A DNA stretch of 32,095 nucleotides, taken from NCBI RefSeq assembly GCF_012843265.1, contig NZ_JABAIT010000033.1, positions 1 through 32,095 of the forward strand, written 5' to 3'. Each line of letters opens with the position of its first letter. Position 1 is the first letter of the stretch. Origin of the DNA: Bacillus sp. DNRA2. Its GTDB lineage: Bacteria; Bacillota; Bacilli; Bacillales; Cytobacillaceae. The notes below the pieces were generated by a model that did no database searches, had not been told where the DNA came from, and saw nothing but the letters and a program-made list of their open reading frames with translations. Of this stretch, positions 1 through 8,145 are shown one piece after another. A program made the translations under genes and the position numbers.

Positions 1-49
1 CAACCAGTCGTTTCATCGAAATGACGTCTCTGTCAGATAATTAAAAGAA

Positions 50-90
50 GAGTGCTGACTGGATCAACACTCCATGCGACTGCCCGTCGC
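50..90. other. Two extra small hairpins downstream of the WxL operon
   Basis: Between the window edge and the WxL operon terminator there are two further inverted repeats: GAGTG...CACTC (50-72) and GCGAC tgccc GTCGC (76-90). On the minus strand the first is followed by TCTTCTTTT, so it could be a second, back-up terminator. No coding sequence is seen in positions 1-97. Confidence 0.4.
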
Positions 91-92
91 AC

Positions 93-118
93 AAAAAGGA
101 ACCTCAAAATGAGGCTCC
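93..118 (-). terminator. Rho-independent terminator of the WxL operon
   Basis: Read on the minus strand: stem GGAGCCTCA / TGAGGTTCC with a short TTT loop, followed by five T residues. It lies 10 bases beyond the stop codon of the WxL-interacting protein gene, as expected for the end of that transcript. Confidence 0.8.
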
Positions 119-127
119 CTAATCGAA

Positions 128-1153
128 TCATTTATCCTTCTTAAGTCGGTTATTCTTTCTTAATAGCAGTATGATAATTCCCAATAAAAGCAATGTGATT
201 GTTGAAAATCCAACTACAATATACACTGTATAATCCTTTGTTATTTCTATCGCTTTTTCGTTAATCGCCTGCGCTTCTTCCTTTTCAATGTTAAATGTTT
301 CTTCCCAATCCCAATTGTTTGAACCGGAATTAGCATGTAATTTTAACGTGTACTTGCCAGGTTTTAGCTCGCGATTTTTCCAATCAATTACGACATCCAT
401 TGTTGAAACGGGCGCCATTTTATATCCTTCAACTTCGAGCCGATTTTCCTCTATGCCCTTAGAGTTATAAACAATTGCGTTTATGGCTAGATTCTCTACG
501 ATGACGGGTGTAGTGTTTTGGAGTTTGGCAATGATCGAAGTATGATAATCAACTAATTCAGGTTTAACGGACTGCAAGTTAAGTTCCGGTTCAATTTTTT
601 GTTTGTTCTCTGTTAATTTCAAACCTAATACATAAGAATATTTGTTTAATATTTGCACTCCTTCAGATTTCTTTTCCGTATCCTTCATCTTTTTTTCAAA
701 ATAGATACCACCGAGAATCGTTCCAGCAAATTCTTTCTCAGGGATTTTGAGATTAATAGGGACAATTCTTGTTTCCCCTTTTGGTACGGCAACTGTTTTT
801 TGCTGTATCGTTGCAATTTCTGTAATTGGTACTTTTAAGCTTTCATCCGGCTTGGCCTTGATATCGGTATAGTCTATTATTCCATTTCGATTGGTTTTAG
901 GATTGGTAATATAGACATCAATTTCGATATCTTCTTGTGAGCTATTAAAGATTTCTACATTGATTACCTGTTCTTGGTTTGGCTCGACAAGCAAATCAAA
1001 GTAGGTAATATCCTTTTTAATTTGATTTTGAGGGATAATTGCGCGAACGGAATAGCCAACGAGTTCATCATTAGCCGCAACCTTGGATATATTGATCGAT
1101 AAGAATAACAGCAGAATATAAATTGGTATTAGTGCTTTTGCTATTTTTGCCAT
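128..1153 (-). CDS. WxL-interacting protein (DUF916 family), membrane-anchored surface protein
   Basis: The 341-aa product has an N-terminal signal or anchor segment (about residues 5-28), two beta-rich extracellular regions and a C-terminal membrane helix (about 305-330) ending in a positively charged tail (RKNNRLKKDK). The early segment with GYSVRAIIPQNQ, YFDLLVEPNQ and the later AGTILGGIYFEKK match the DUF916 / WxL-protein peptidoglycan-binding family; the following part fits the host-binding (DUF3324-like) domain. Known members sit in the membrane and hold WxL proteins at the cell surface. The ATG at 1153 is chosen because AGAGGG lies 8 bases upstream; a GTG at 1162 would sit directly on that site. 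It is the last gene of the three-gene WxL operon. The family call is from motif memory, not a search. Confidence 0.85.
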   Translation of the reverse strand: MAKIAKALIPIYILLLFLSINISKVAANDELVGYSVRAIIPQNQIKKDITYFDLLVEPNQEQVINVEIFNSSQEDIEIDVYITNPKTNRNGIIDYTDIKAKPDESLKVPITEIATIQQKTVAVPKGETRIVPINLKIPEKEFAGTILGGIYFEKKMKDTEKKSEGVQILNKYSYVLGLKLTENKQKIEPELNLQSVKPELVDYHTSIIAKLQNTTPVIVENLAINAIVYNSKGIEENRLEVEGYKMAPVSTMDVVIDWKNRELKPGKYTLKLHANSGSNNWDWEETFNIEKEEAQAINEKAIEITKDYTVYIVVGFSTITLLLLGIIILLLRKNNRLKKDK

Positions 1154-1185
1154 CCTATACACCCTCTGTGAAGTTTTTTAATGAA

Positions 1186-1225
1186 AAATCTCGAACAATA
1201 GCAGCCTACCTATTATTCGAGATTT
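1186..1225 (-). terminator. Intra-operon hairpin (attenuator-like) between two WxL-locus genes
   Basis: On the minus strand AAATCTCGAATAATAG pairs with CTATTGTTCGAGATTT around an 8-nt loop, then TTCATT and AAAAAA follow. It sits between the second WxL gene and the DUF916 gene. The tail is only moderately T-rich, so it is more likely a partial terminator or RNA-stability element than a full stop. Confidence 0.6.
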
Positions 1226-1234
1226 TATTTTTAT

Positions 1235-1897
1235 TTACGGTGCATCAGTTAGTGTCCAGGTTAATGTAGAGGTATAAGCTTCTGCTCTCATCGTGCCGCC
1301 AATTACAGTTAATGTAACGCTATCGTTTGTCTCCACTCCTACTAATGGGTACCATCGAGTAATCCATGATCCACGGCCACTATTTGGCTGGGCATTCATA
1401 AATTTGAAGGCTGCATTATTTGTTGTCAAAATAAATGTTGTGGCTATCGCAGGTGGGAGAGAAGGGTTTTCTGAATCTTTTACTAACTCACCATTATTAA
1501 ATTCAAGGTACGCCCCCTCCAATGTATCTGTGCTAGCACTAGTAAACGCTGACGCAGATACGGTAACTTTCCATCCTGTCGGGTTTCCACGTTTATCGGT
1601 TACTTGAATGAAAGGTTTTAATTCATTGGCTTCGTATGTCATTGTTTCTAGAGAAACTATTTGTGATCCAAAATTTAGACCAGTTACATAGTCAAGACTG
1701 AGAGGACCTGCTTGACCTGTTCCTGGAATGGCTGGGTCTGGAAGGGATCCATCATCAGGGTCTAAAACAGGTGGAGTGCTAGTATCCTCTGTAAATGTAA
1801 CCGTAGCTGTTGATGTTGCAGCTAGGATTCCTTGAGCTAATAGCGTAAGCGACAAAATCGAAACCAATACAATAAGCACTATCTTTGATATTCGCAC
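1235..1897 (-). CDS. WxL domain-containing surface protein (small)
   Basis: The GTG at 1897 is the likely start because AAAGGAGGG lies just upstream; an in-frame ATG at 1954 would overlap the preceding gene and lacks such a site. The 220-aa product begins with a hydrophobic signal peptide (RISKIVLIVLVSILSLTLLA), then a Pro/Asp-rich linker (DPDDGSLPDPAIPGTGQAGP). Its WxL-type domain has a first motif at W109 (WKV, a V variant of WxL) and a C-terminal WTL at 216-218. WxL domains bind peptidoglycan non-covalently. The ending LTWTLTDAP closely resembles the ending INWTLENAP of the gene upstream, so the two are probably paralogs of one surface complex. Confidence 0.85.
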   Translation of the reverse strand: MRISKIVLIVLVSILSLTLLAQGILAATSTATVTFTEDTSTPPVLDPDDGSLPDPAIPGTGQAGPLSLDYVTGLNFGSQIVSLETMTYEANELKPFIQVTDKRGNPTGWKVTVSASAFTSASTDTLEGAYLEFNNGELVKDSENPSLPPAIATTFILTTNNAAFKFMNAQPNSGRGSWITRWYPLVGVETNDSVTLTVIGGTMRAEAYTSTLTWTLTDAP

Positions 1898-1943
1898 AAT
1901 ATTTCCCTCCTTTGGGTCACGAGGCAAAATAACATTAAACAAT

Positions 1944-3233
1944 TTATGGTGCATTTTCTAATGTCCAATTTATTGTGGTGGAATAAGGGATGCCTGATTT
2001 TACATTACTGGGGGTCATTTTCATAAGAATTCCTTCGTCTGCTCCCCAAGTAATTGGTGTATCCTCAGTCGTTCCGGTCTCACCCTGATGAACGGTCACA
2101 CCATCTTTTAATTTTCCTACTTCAATTCCGTCATTAACAAAAATGAGCGCATCAAGTGGTAACGCATCAAGTCCATCTGTTGTCAGTGGATTTTCTACTT
2201 TTGCTTTTATCGTCCATCGATAGCCCTGGCCACGTGTATCGTGTACTGTTACTGACAAATTTTCTATTTCCTGCACTCTATGAATCAATACCTCTTTAAA
2301 GCCAATCAAGGTATTTTCAAATTGAATTTCGGGTGGAACGTATAATTCTAGCACGGTTAAAATAACAGTAGTCGTCGATGTTCCACTTATATTGCCTACT
2401 CCATCTGTTTGTGAAGCAGTTATAACAGTTCCCGCTGCTTGGGGTGGAATATTTATAGAATAGGTTCCATCTGCACTAACTACTCCCTGATATGTACCAG
2501 TTGGGGTTGTGATATGGACAGTTGCTCCAGCTAAACCGGTTCCGGTTATTTTATTGTCCACGTCCTTCACAGGGTTAATGATTGGTGGTGATAGAGGAAC
2601 TGAAATCTCATCATATCCCACTTGATCAGTTATTAAATTTACTGTAATAACGTTACTTTTCGCTGCAGCACCATAAAACTCCAACTTCCCATCTAAGCTA
2701 CTAGGAAGTACCGAAATACCTAATTGAGCCAAATCAATAGTTAACTTTGCACTCATTCGTGAAATAAGGCTCAAATTTAATACGGAAGTGGACTCCCATA
2801 CGATTTGACCGGTTTCTGGAACAATTGCGATGGGGTTATCTATTGTTTGATTATCCAACTCTAATCCTAGTAATGAATAGGTAGTTAACACTACATTCAC
2901 AGCATCATTAAAGCCTGGATTACTCAATATCGATCTTAATTCCGGAGGCAACCAATAATGGAAATATTGACTTTCTATTAAATCTAAACCTAGCAGCTTA
3001 TCCCCATATAGATCTAGAATTAATTCGCCTCCTTCATAGGAAGCATCTAAGTGCTGTATTTGTAAAATCGTAACATCAGCCAACGATGCATAGGCTTTTG
3101 GCTGTTCTAATTCTGTAGTAAGCTGTCCTTTTTCAATTGAAAATCTTGTCATGGTTGGAGTAAGAATAAAAATTGTGGCAGAAATGATGATAAAAAAAGA
3201 TTGGATGGTTCTATTAATCCTAAATTGTCCCAT
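1944..3233 (-). CDS. Large WxL domain surface protein with an Ig-like/carboxypeptidase-regulatory-like domain
   Basis: This 429-aa secreted protein starts with a hydrophobic segment (about 10-28); a signal peptidase-like AYA site occurs near residue 49. An N-terminal unassigned region (about 50-210) resembles adhesive domains of Listeria and Bacillus surface proteins. A bacterial Ig-like module follows (about 215-290: GTGLAGATVHI, SADGTYSINIP, DGVGNISG), then a WxL domain with WTI at 340-342 and WTL at 423-425 by the C terminus. The start is supported by GAGGGGGGG upstream of ATG. It is the first gene of the operon and likely forms a cell-wall complex with the smaller WxL protein and the DUF916 protein. 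The ligand is unknown. Confidence 0.8.
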   Translation of the reverse strand: MGQFRINRTIQSFFIIISATIFILTPTMTRFSIEKGQLTTELEQPKAYASLADVTILQIQHLDASYEGGELILDLYGDKLLGLDLIESQYFHYWLPPELRSILSNPGFNDAVNVVLTTYSLLGLELDNQTIDNPIAIVPETGQIVWESTSVLNLSLISRMSAKLTIDLAQLGISVLPSSLDGKLEFYGAAAKSNVITVNLITDQVGYDEISVPLSPPIINPVKDVDNKITGTGLAGATVHITTPTGTYQGVVSADGTYSINIPPQAAGTVITASQTDGVGNISGTSTTTVILTVLELYVPPEIQFENTLIGFKEVLIHRVQEIENLSVTVHDTRGQGYRWTIKAKVENPLTTDGLDALPLDALIFVNDGIEVGKLKDGVTVHQGETGTTEDTPITWGADEGILMKMTPSNVKSGIPYSTTINWTLENAP

Positions 3234-3267
3234 TATACCCCCCCTCTTTGAGAAAGGTAGACCGATT

Positions 3268-3358
3268 GGATAGGATTCACTGAGGTGTATGAAAGCGGAA
3301 GGTGGTGAGGATTCGAATTTGTTTAGTGATTCTGCAAAATCTGTCGAATCCTATCACC
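3268..3358 (-). promoter_or_regulatory. Structured leader or operator region of the WxL operon
   Basis: Three copies of a TAGGATTC/GAGGATTC-like core occur here: 3271-3278 and 3308-3314 on plus, and 3346-3353 inverted. Read on the minus strand, GGTGATAGGATTCGA (3358-3344) can pair with TCGAATCCTCACC (3316-3304; 13 bp with a 2-nt bulge) or its GATAGGATTC part with GAATCCTATC (3278-3269; 10 bp perfect). The two pairings exclude each other. Whether the 5' strand is transcribed depends on the start site, which I cannot place firmly. Confidence 0.35.
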
Positions 3359-3415
3359 TTTATTTTAACATTATTAAATAGAAAGCGGTTCAAAATATTA
3401 CTAATATAATAAATA

Positions 3416-4969
3416 TTATTTCACAATAAAGTTCAACTGCTCACAAATGCCATTTATTATATCTACAGGTAATACTCCATACGTAGATAATTCCTTCCCC
3501 TTTTCTTCCCCTGATCTCGCATGTAAATAGCTAGCGGAAACTAAGGCAGATATTGGGTCAGCGCCTTGTGCAAGAAACGAAGCAATTAAACCAGTTAGAA
3601 CATCGCCACTTCCACCTTTACCTAAAGCATCATTTCCATGTGGATTTATGTAAATTTCTCCGTTTGGGGATGCGATAATCGAGCGATGACCTTTTAACAG
3701 TAAATAAACCTTGTGTTCTTTTGCAAAAGCTTTAGCAATTTCAATTCGATTTGCTTCAACCTCTTTTACCGTTGTGTTTAGCAATGTGGCCATCTCGCCT
3801 GGATGCGGTGTGAAAATAACTGCACCTTTGTAATGTTTAACCAACTCCAAATTGTTTCTTAACAAATACAACGAATCTGCATCGACTACTATCGATTGAC
3901 CAGTAAGCTTTTCAAAAAACGTCCTCATCCACCTTTCTCCATCAGGAAAACGGCTCATACCTGGGCCTATTGCGAGGCTGTCCATTTGCGGTAGCTTTTC
4001 ATTCAACTGTTCAATCGCCGAAACCGCAAAATGACCGTCCATTTCTGACAATGGTAAAAATAACGCTTCAGGAATTTGTGCAGCTGCCATCGGATAAATA
4101 CTTTCAGGAATGGCTAGCGTCACTAAACCCGCCCCCGACTTTAGCACAGATTTTGCTGTGAATAGAGGGGCGCCCACATATGCTTTTGAACCACCTACAA
4201 CTAGAACATGACCAAAAGTACCTTTATGACCATGAGGTGGTCGAGCTGGCACAGAATGTTTAACAAGTGATTCCGTGATTAATTTTGGTAAATTGAAACC
4301 TAGATCCTCGGCAATTCGCGTTGGCACGGAAATGTCTACCGCTTTCCATTCCCCGATATGCTTCGGCCCGTCTTGAAGGAAAAAGCCCTGTTTAGGAAAA
4401 ACAAATGTCACCGTTTTATCAGCTTTAATCGCTACTCCATCAACTCTACCGGTATCGCTACTGACCCCTGATGGAATATCTACAGAAATGACTATTTTCG
4501 TTGGAGCAAACTCATTTACCATTTCAATAACTTCTTTAAATGGCTCCCGAACTGGGCCGTTCACTCCCGTTCCCAGTATAGAATCCACTATAACATCGGC
4601 GCTGCGTATTTCTGTCTCTATTTTTTCAAGATCATCGTCTTGAAGGTAAACTATCGGTAACTTTCGGTTTATGTATACGTCAAAATGAACCTTGGCATCC
4701 CCTTTAATTCGCTCTGGGTTAACCAACAAGCACAATAGCACATCACTACCTATATCGCTTAATCTCCGCGCAATCACAAATCCATCGCCGCCATTATTCC
4801 CGCCTCCCGCAAGAACGACGATGCGCGGATTTTCCGAAGTTGTGCTCGCAAGGATTTCATCTACTACTTTTGCCCCAGCGTTTTCCATTAACACTATCCC
4901 CGGCAGTCCTAATGTTTCCATTGTATATTGGTCCATTTGCTGCATTTCCTTTTGTCCAGCAATAAACAT
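3416..4969 (-). CDS. nnr: Bifunctional NAD(P)H-hydrate epimerase / ADP-dependent NAD(P)H-hydrate dehydratase
   Basis: This 517-aa enzyme repairs damaged nicotinamide cofactors: the N-terminal YjeF_N domain interconverts R- and S-NAD(P)HX, and the C-terminal ribokinase-like domain dehydrates S-NAD(P)HX using ADP. The N-half carries the binding loop GGGNNGGDG (55-63), VDSILGTGVNGPV (128-140) and VDIPSGVSSDTG (163-174). The C-half has GHKGTFGHVLVVGGS (247-261), VVDADSL (361-367), FTPHPGE (386-392) and GKGGSGD (450-456), whose final Asp is the expected catalytic residue. Length and domain order are normal for bacterial Nnr. AAAGGGGGG lies upstream of the ATG. It stands alone on the minus strand with the 52-bp repeat array in its upstream region. 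Confidence 0.95.
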   Translation of the reverse strand: MFIAGQKEMQQMDQYTMETLGLPGIVLMENAGAKVVDEILASTTSENPRIVVLAGGGNNGGDGFVIARRLSDIGSDVLLCLLVNPERIKGDAKVHFDVYINRKLPIVYLQDDDLEKIETEIRSADVIVDSILGTGVNGPVREPFKEVIEMVNEFAPTKIVISVDIPSGVSSDTGRVDGVAIKADKTVTFVFPKQGFFLQDGPKHIGEWKAVDISVPTRIAEDLGFNLPKLITESLVKHSVPARPPHGHKGTFGHVLVVGGSKAYVGAPLFTAKSVLKSGAGLVTLAIPESIYPMAAAQIPEALFLPLSEMDGHFAVSAIEQLNEKLPQMDSLAIGPGMSRFPDGERWMRTFFEKLTGQSIVVDADSLYLLRNNLELVKHYKGAVIFTPHPGEMATLLNTTVKEVEANRIEIAKAFAKEHKVYLLLKGHRSIIASPNGEIYINPHGNDALGKGGSGDVLTGLIASFLAQGADPISALVSASYLHARSGEEKGKELSTYGVLPVDIINGICEQLNFIVK

Positions 4970-5060
4970 TGCGCACCCCCCCTTTTAGTTTTATTTTACT
5001 AAAAATTTAAATATCACACTAAATATATAAGTGGTTTGGGTCCATTGCATTTCGTAGAAG

Positions 5061-5497
5061 TCATCATTTTGGCCTCAAGACCCATCTTTGAGGACATTTC
5101 TCTTCATCAAAATCATCATTTTGTCCTCAAACCCCCTTCTTGAGGACATTTACTTTCATCGAAATCATCATTTTGGCCACATGACCCCTTCTTGAGGACA
5201 TTTCCTTTCATAGAAGTCATCATTTTGGCCTCAAGACCCCTTCTTAAGGACATTTCTTTTCATCGAATTCATCATTTTGGCCACAAGACCCCTTCTTGAG
5301 GACATTTCTCTTCATCGAATTCATCATTTTGGCCTCAAAACCCCTTCTTGAGGACATTTCTTTTCATCGAATTCATCATTTTGGCCTCAAGACCCCTTCT
5401 TGAGGACATTTCTTTTCATAAACGTCATCGTTTTGGCCACAAGATTCCTTCTTGAGGACATTTCTTTTCGAATAATTCATCATATTAGCCACAAGGC
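5061..5497. repeat. 52-bp tandem repeat array, about nine copies, each with a hairpin core
   Basis: Units starting TCATCATTTTGG (or close variants) begin at 5061, 5113, 5165, 5217, 5269, 5321, 5373, 5425 and 5477, an exact 52-base period throughout; the last copy decays. The best copies contain CCTCAAGA cccct TCTTGAGG, a perfect 8-bp stem with 5-nt loop, followed by GGACATTTCTTTTCATCGAA. The arm nearer the 3' end (TTGAGG) is better conserved than the other, which varies as CCTCAAG, CCACAAG or CCACATG. The array fills the gap between nnr and the NERD gene; no convincing ORF runs through it (52 is not a multiple of 3). Confidence 0.95.
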
Positions 5498-5507
5498 AAT
5501 TCATCCT

Positions 5508-5517
5508 CTCCTAGGAG
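5508..5517. repeat. Perfect 10-bp palindrome just outside the 52-bp array
   Basis: CTCCTAGGAG is a perfect palindrome lying between the decayed last 52-bp unit and the 3' end of the NERD gene. It is too short to be a terminator and has no T-tract; its role, if any, is unclear. Confidence 0.4.
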
Positions 5518-5549
5518 CCTATATCGAAGAATATAAATTACGAAACTAT

Positions 5550-6473
5550 TTATTTTTTATCTATATAATAGGCATGCATTGCGTGTCCTACTATTTGATA
5601 TTGCTTTGATAGTATCCTCCTTATCGTTCGTTTATGTTTATCCAACCCACACCAATCATAAACAATATTTGTCGTAATCTTCTCCTCCGGAAATAACAAC
5701 CTTAACTCCTCAACGCACCGTACAACAGCAGTCTCGACGCTTTCCTTATGATTACATTGGGAACATACCATCATTCTCCCGCTTCCCTCGACAGACAATG
5801 TATAGCAGCAAGCGCTCATCACACCCTTACGCAACGAATCATAAGAATAAGTTGGTAAATCTCTTATGGGATGGTCCGTAATATTCTCTTTAAGCAGAAA
5901 ATCAGCCAACTTACGATGAACATTATTTAATTCTGCGGGCTTATCGGCTAATTCACCTATAAATCTATTGAGCTGGGAATGATAAACAATGGTATCATTT
6001 AATGGTGCTTGATATAAAAAGAAATTGGGGTTGATGAATACTACACATCCTTCAACGTGGAGCGTAAGTCCAATCTTACGCAGTAGTTTTCGAAGCAAAG
6101 TTTGAATGCGGTCTAGTTGATGAAGAGGATTATTAATATCATGATTAGTTTTGCGGCTATAGAAGTTGTCATCCTTAAAATAGTAATCATATTCGTAATT
6201 TTTTATCTCGAAGACAATGACGGAATGTTGGGTTATCATCAAAGAGTCGATTTGAAAAAGTGTACCGTCACACTTTAACAATAGATCATTTAATATGTAA
6301 AATTTTTGATCAAGTCCAGCTTTTTCTGCTAATAAATCAAAGTAAACCTCCCCATCATACCCTTTCTTTATAAAATAATAGCGATTCTTTTGTTGTGCAG
6401 TTAATTCCATCCGTGCATCTAACGACCTATACAGCTTTAGTTCCTTGGATTCCTCACGATTTAAATAAGCCAT
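5550..6473 (-). CDS. NERD (nuclease-related) domain protein
   Basis: The 307-aa product has an N-terminal NERD domain (about residues 30-150), seen in KKGYDGEVYFD, CDGTLFQIDSLMI and VIVFEIKNYEYDYYF; the D...E-x-K pattern is that of the endonuclease-like fold named from its similarity to nucleases. The C-terminal part has a CSQC...C segment that may bind zinc and a helical tail. Its biological role is not established for this family. ATG at 6473 is preferred because AGGAAGG lies at good distance, while the earlier ATG at 6482 directly abuts that site. It is a single minus-strand gene between the amino acid ABC operon and the repeat array; no partner gene is evident. Confidence 0.8.
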   Translation of the reverse strand: MAYLNREESKELKLYRSLDARMELTAQQKNRYYFIKKGYDGEVYFDLLAEKAGLDQKFYILNDLLLKCDGTLFQIDSLMITQHSVIVFEIKNYEYDYYFKDDNFYSRKTNHDINNPLHQLDRIQTLLRKLLRKIGLTLHVEGCVVFINPNFFLYQAPLNDTIVYHSQLNRFIGELADKPAELNNVHRKLADFLLKENITDHPIRDLPTYSYDSLRKGVMSACCYTLSVEGSGRMMVCSQCNHKESVETAVVRCVEELRLLFPEEKITTNIVYDWCGLDKHKRTIRRILSKQYQIVGHAMHAYYIDKK

Positions 6474-6562
6474 ATTCCACATCCTTCCTATTTATTATTT
6501 TATAAAAATAACAATAGACAATCACATGGACTTTGTGTGAATTTTCAAACATAGCAAGCAAA

Positions 6563-6590
6563 CAAAAAAAGCACCCTAAATAGAGTGCTC
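6563..6590 (-). terminator. Terminator of the amino acid ABC operon
   Basis: On the minus strand GAGCACTCTATTTAGGGTGCT forms a stem (AGCAC.CT / AG.GTGCT) followed by seven T residues. It begins 9 bases after the ATPase gene stop codon. Confidence 0.85.
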
Positions 6591-6598
6591 CCAAAAAT

Positions 6599-7345
6599 TT
6601 ATTTTAAACTCCGCTGTAAAAATGCCTTTGTTCGTTCCGATTTCGGATTGGCAAAAAATTCGTCAGGGTGACCGGATTCGATAATTTCGCCATTATCCAT
6701 GAACATAACCCGGTTTGCAACTTCACGCGCAAATCCCATTTCGTGGGTGACGACGATCATTGTCATATGCTCTTCGGCTAGCTTTTTCATTACCTGCAGT
6801 ACCTCACCTGTCAACTCAGGATCGAGAGCAGATGTTGGTTCATCGAACAACAATATTTCCGGGTCCATCATCAACGCCCGCGCGATTGCGACCCGCTGCT
6901 TTTGCCCCCCAGAAAGATTGGCAGGATAGGCGTTCGCGCGATCAGCCAGACCGATTTTACCCAATATCTCTGTGCTGCGCTTAGAAATTTCCGCCGCAGT
7001 TTCCTTTTTCACTAATTTCGGTGCAAGTTCCAGGTTTTCTTTTACCGTCAAGTGTGGGAAAAGATTAAAGTGCTGAAACACCATCCCCATTTTTGCGGTA
7101 ATCGCTTTTAGCTCTTGCGGTTTTGAGTATACCCCATCCTTGACCAGGTAATCGCCATCAACCATAATCGTCCCACCGTTGATGTCCTCTAGATGAACTA
7201 GGCCACGCAACATCGTACTTTTCCCTGAGCCAGAGGGACCGATTACTGCGACAACGTCATTTTTATTTACCTCAAAGGTGATTTGTTTAAGGACTTCTAC
7301 ATCACCAAATGATTTTTTCAAATTGGATACTTCAATAATTGCCAT
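6599..7345 (-). CDS. Polar amino acid ABC transporter, ATP-binding protein (GlnQ/HisP family)
   Basis: The 248-aa ATPase powers uptake of a polar amino acid. It has Walker [10 protein letters not shown] (36-44), Q-loop FQHFNLFPH, signature LSGGQKQR, Walker [13 protein letters not shown] and the switch His in VTHEMGF, all intact. Length is typical of the family. The ATG has AGGAGGG upstream and lies 14 bases after the permease stop, so the two genes are co-transcribed. The substrate cannot be fixed from sequence alone; glutamine, cystine, arginine or a related amino acid are all possible. Confidence 0.95.
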   Translation of the reverse strand: MAIIEVSNLKKSFGDVEVLKQITFEVNKNDVVAVIGPSGSGKSTMLRGLVHLEDINGGTIMVDGDYLVKDGVYSKPQELKAITAKMGMVFQHFNLFPHLTVKENLELAPKLVKKETAAEISKRSTEILGKIGLADRANAYPANLSGGQKQRVAIARALMMDPEILLFDEPTSALDPELTGEVLQVMKKLAEEHMTMIVVTHEMGFAREVANRVMFMDNGEIIESGHPDEFFANPKSERTKAFLQRSLK

Positions 7346-7359
7346 GATGTCCCTCCTCC

Positions 7360-8019
7360 CTATTGGAATGTATAGCGCTTTTCAATCCATTTAAAGAACA
7401 TACTAAGAATCAGCGTCATAATTAAATAAATGACTCCAGCAACAAAGAACGGCACAATCGTAAAGTCACGGTTTACCGCTGTTTGCGCAAAGTGCAATAA
7501 TTCCGGTACTGCAACGGCATATAAGAGCGCGGTATCCTTCACGAGTGTCACCGATTCATTGGCCACTGCCGGTAGAGCAATCCGAAACATTTGCGGTAAA
7601 ATGATTCTTGTCGTTGTTTGCCATTTATTAAAACCAAGCACTTTCGCTGCTTCGTATTGACCTTTATCAATCGCCAGCAAACCGCCACGGAAAATCTCTG
7701 CAAAATAGGCAGCATAGTTCAATATAAATCCTATACAGGCAGCGACAAAACGGTCAAACACCAAGTATTCACCAATAACCGGAATCATCGGCAGACCAAA
7801 ACAAATAAACAATAATTGCAACAACAGTGGTGTTCCACGCATGATGTAAATATAGCCTTGGGCCAACCACGCAAGCGGCTTAATACTGCTGCGTACCCCC
7901 AATGTTAATAAAAATCCGACCGGGATTGAAATGACAATACAGATAATAAACAGCAAAACAGTCATCTGTGCGCCTTCAAGCATCGGCATCAGAATTGTAC
8001 GAATGTAATCAAAAGACAT
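7360..8019 (-). CDS. Polar amino acid ABC transporter, permease (HisMQ family)
   Basis: The 219-aa membrane protein has about five helices and the permease-ATPase coupling loop ([22 protein letters not shown], shown here only as YEAAKVLG...ILPQ), with [11 protein letters not shown] near the N-terminal helices, typical of His/Glu/Gln-type permeases. ATG at 8019 is chosen because GGAGGAAGG lies upstream; the longer in-frame start at 8052 would fall within the hairpin region between this gene and the binding-protein gene. It belongs to the operon of binding protein, permease and ATPase on the minus strand. Confidence 0.93.
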   Translation of the reverse strand: MSFDYIRTILMPMLEGAQMTVLLFIICIVISIPVGFLLTLGVRSSIKPLAWLAQGYIYIMRGTPLLLQLLFICFGLPMIPVIGEYLVFDRFVAACIGFILNYAAYFAEIFRGGLLAIDKGQYEAAKVLGFNKWQTTTRIILPQMFRIALPAVANESVTLVKDTALLYAVAVPELLHFAQTAVNRDFTIVPFFVAGVIYLIMTLILSMFFKWIEKRYTFQ

Positions 8020-8052
8020 ACAGTAATCCTTCCTCCAAAAAAAGAAATACAC

Positions 8053-8131
8053 AAGTCGCCAACTGGTAGGCGACTTGGACTAACCTTGATATTCACAACA
8101 AAACAGGATTTCCGTTCGGAACCCTGTTTTG
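8053..8131 (-). terminator. Two tandem hairpins between binding-protein and permease genes
   Basis: Reading on the minus strand the first met is AAAACAGG-gTTCCGaaCGGAAat-CCTGTTTT (8131-8101) and the second AAGTCGCC tacc agtt GGCGACTT (8076-8053), the latter followed after TGTGTA by a T-rich stretch. They probably act as partial terminators or RNA stabilisers that raise the level of binding protein over permease and ATPase, a common arrangement in ABC importers (inference). Confidence 0.7.
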
Positions 8132-8145
8132 CCTTATATCTTCTA

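Noticed and set aside
5061-5497. CRISPR array
   Set aside because: The whole 52-bp unit repeats; there are no unique spacers of constant length between short repeats, and no cas genes are near.
5400-5609. A 69-codon plus-strand reading frame through the end of the 52-bp array
   Set aside because: It starts inside a repeat unit, has no ribosome binding site and overlaps the 3' end of the NERD gene on the other strand.
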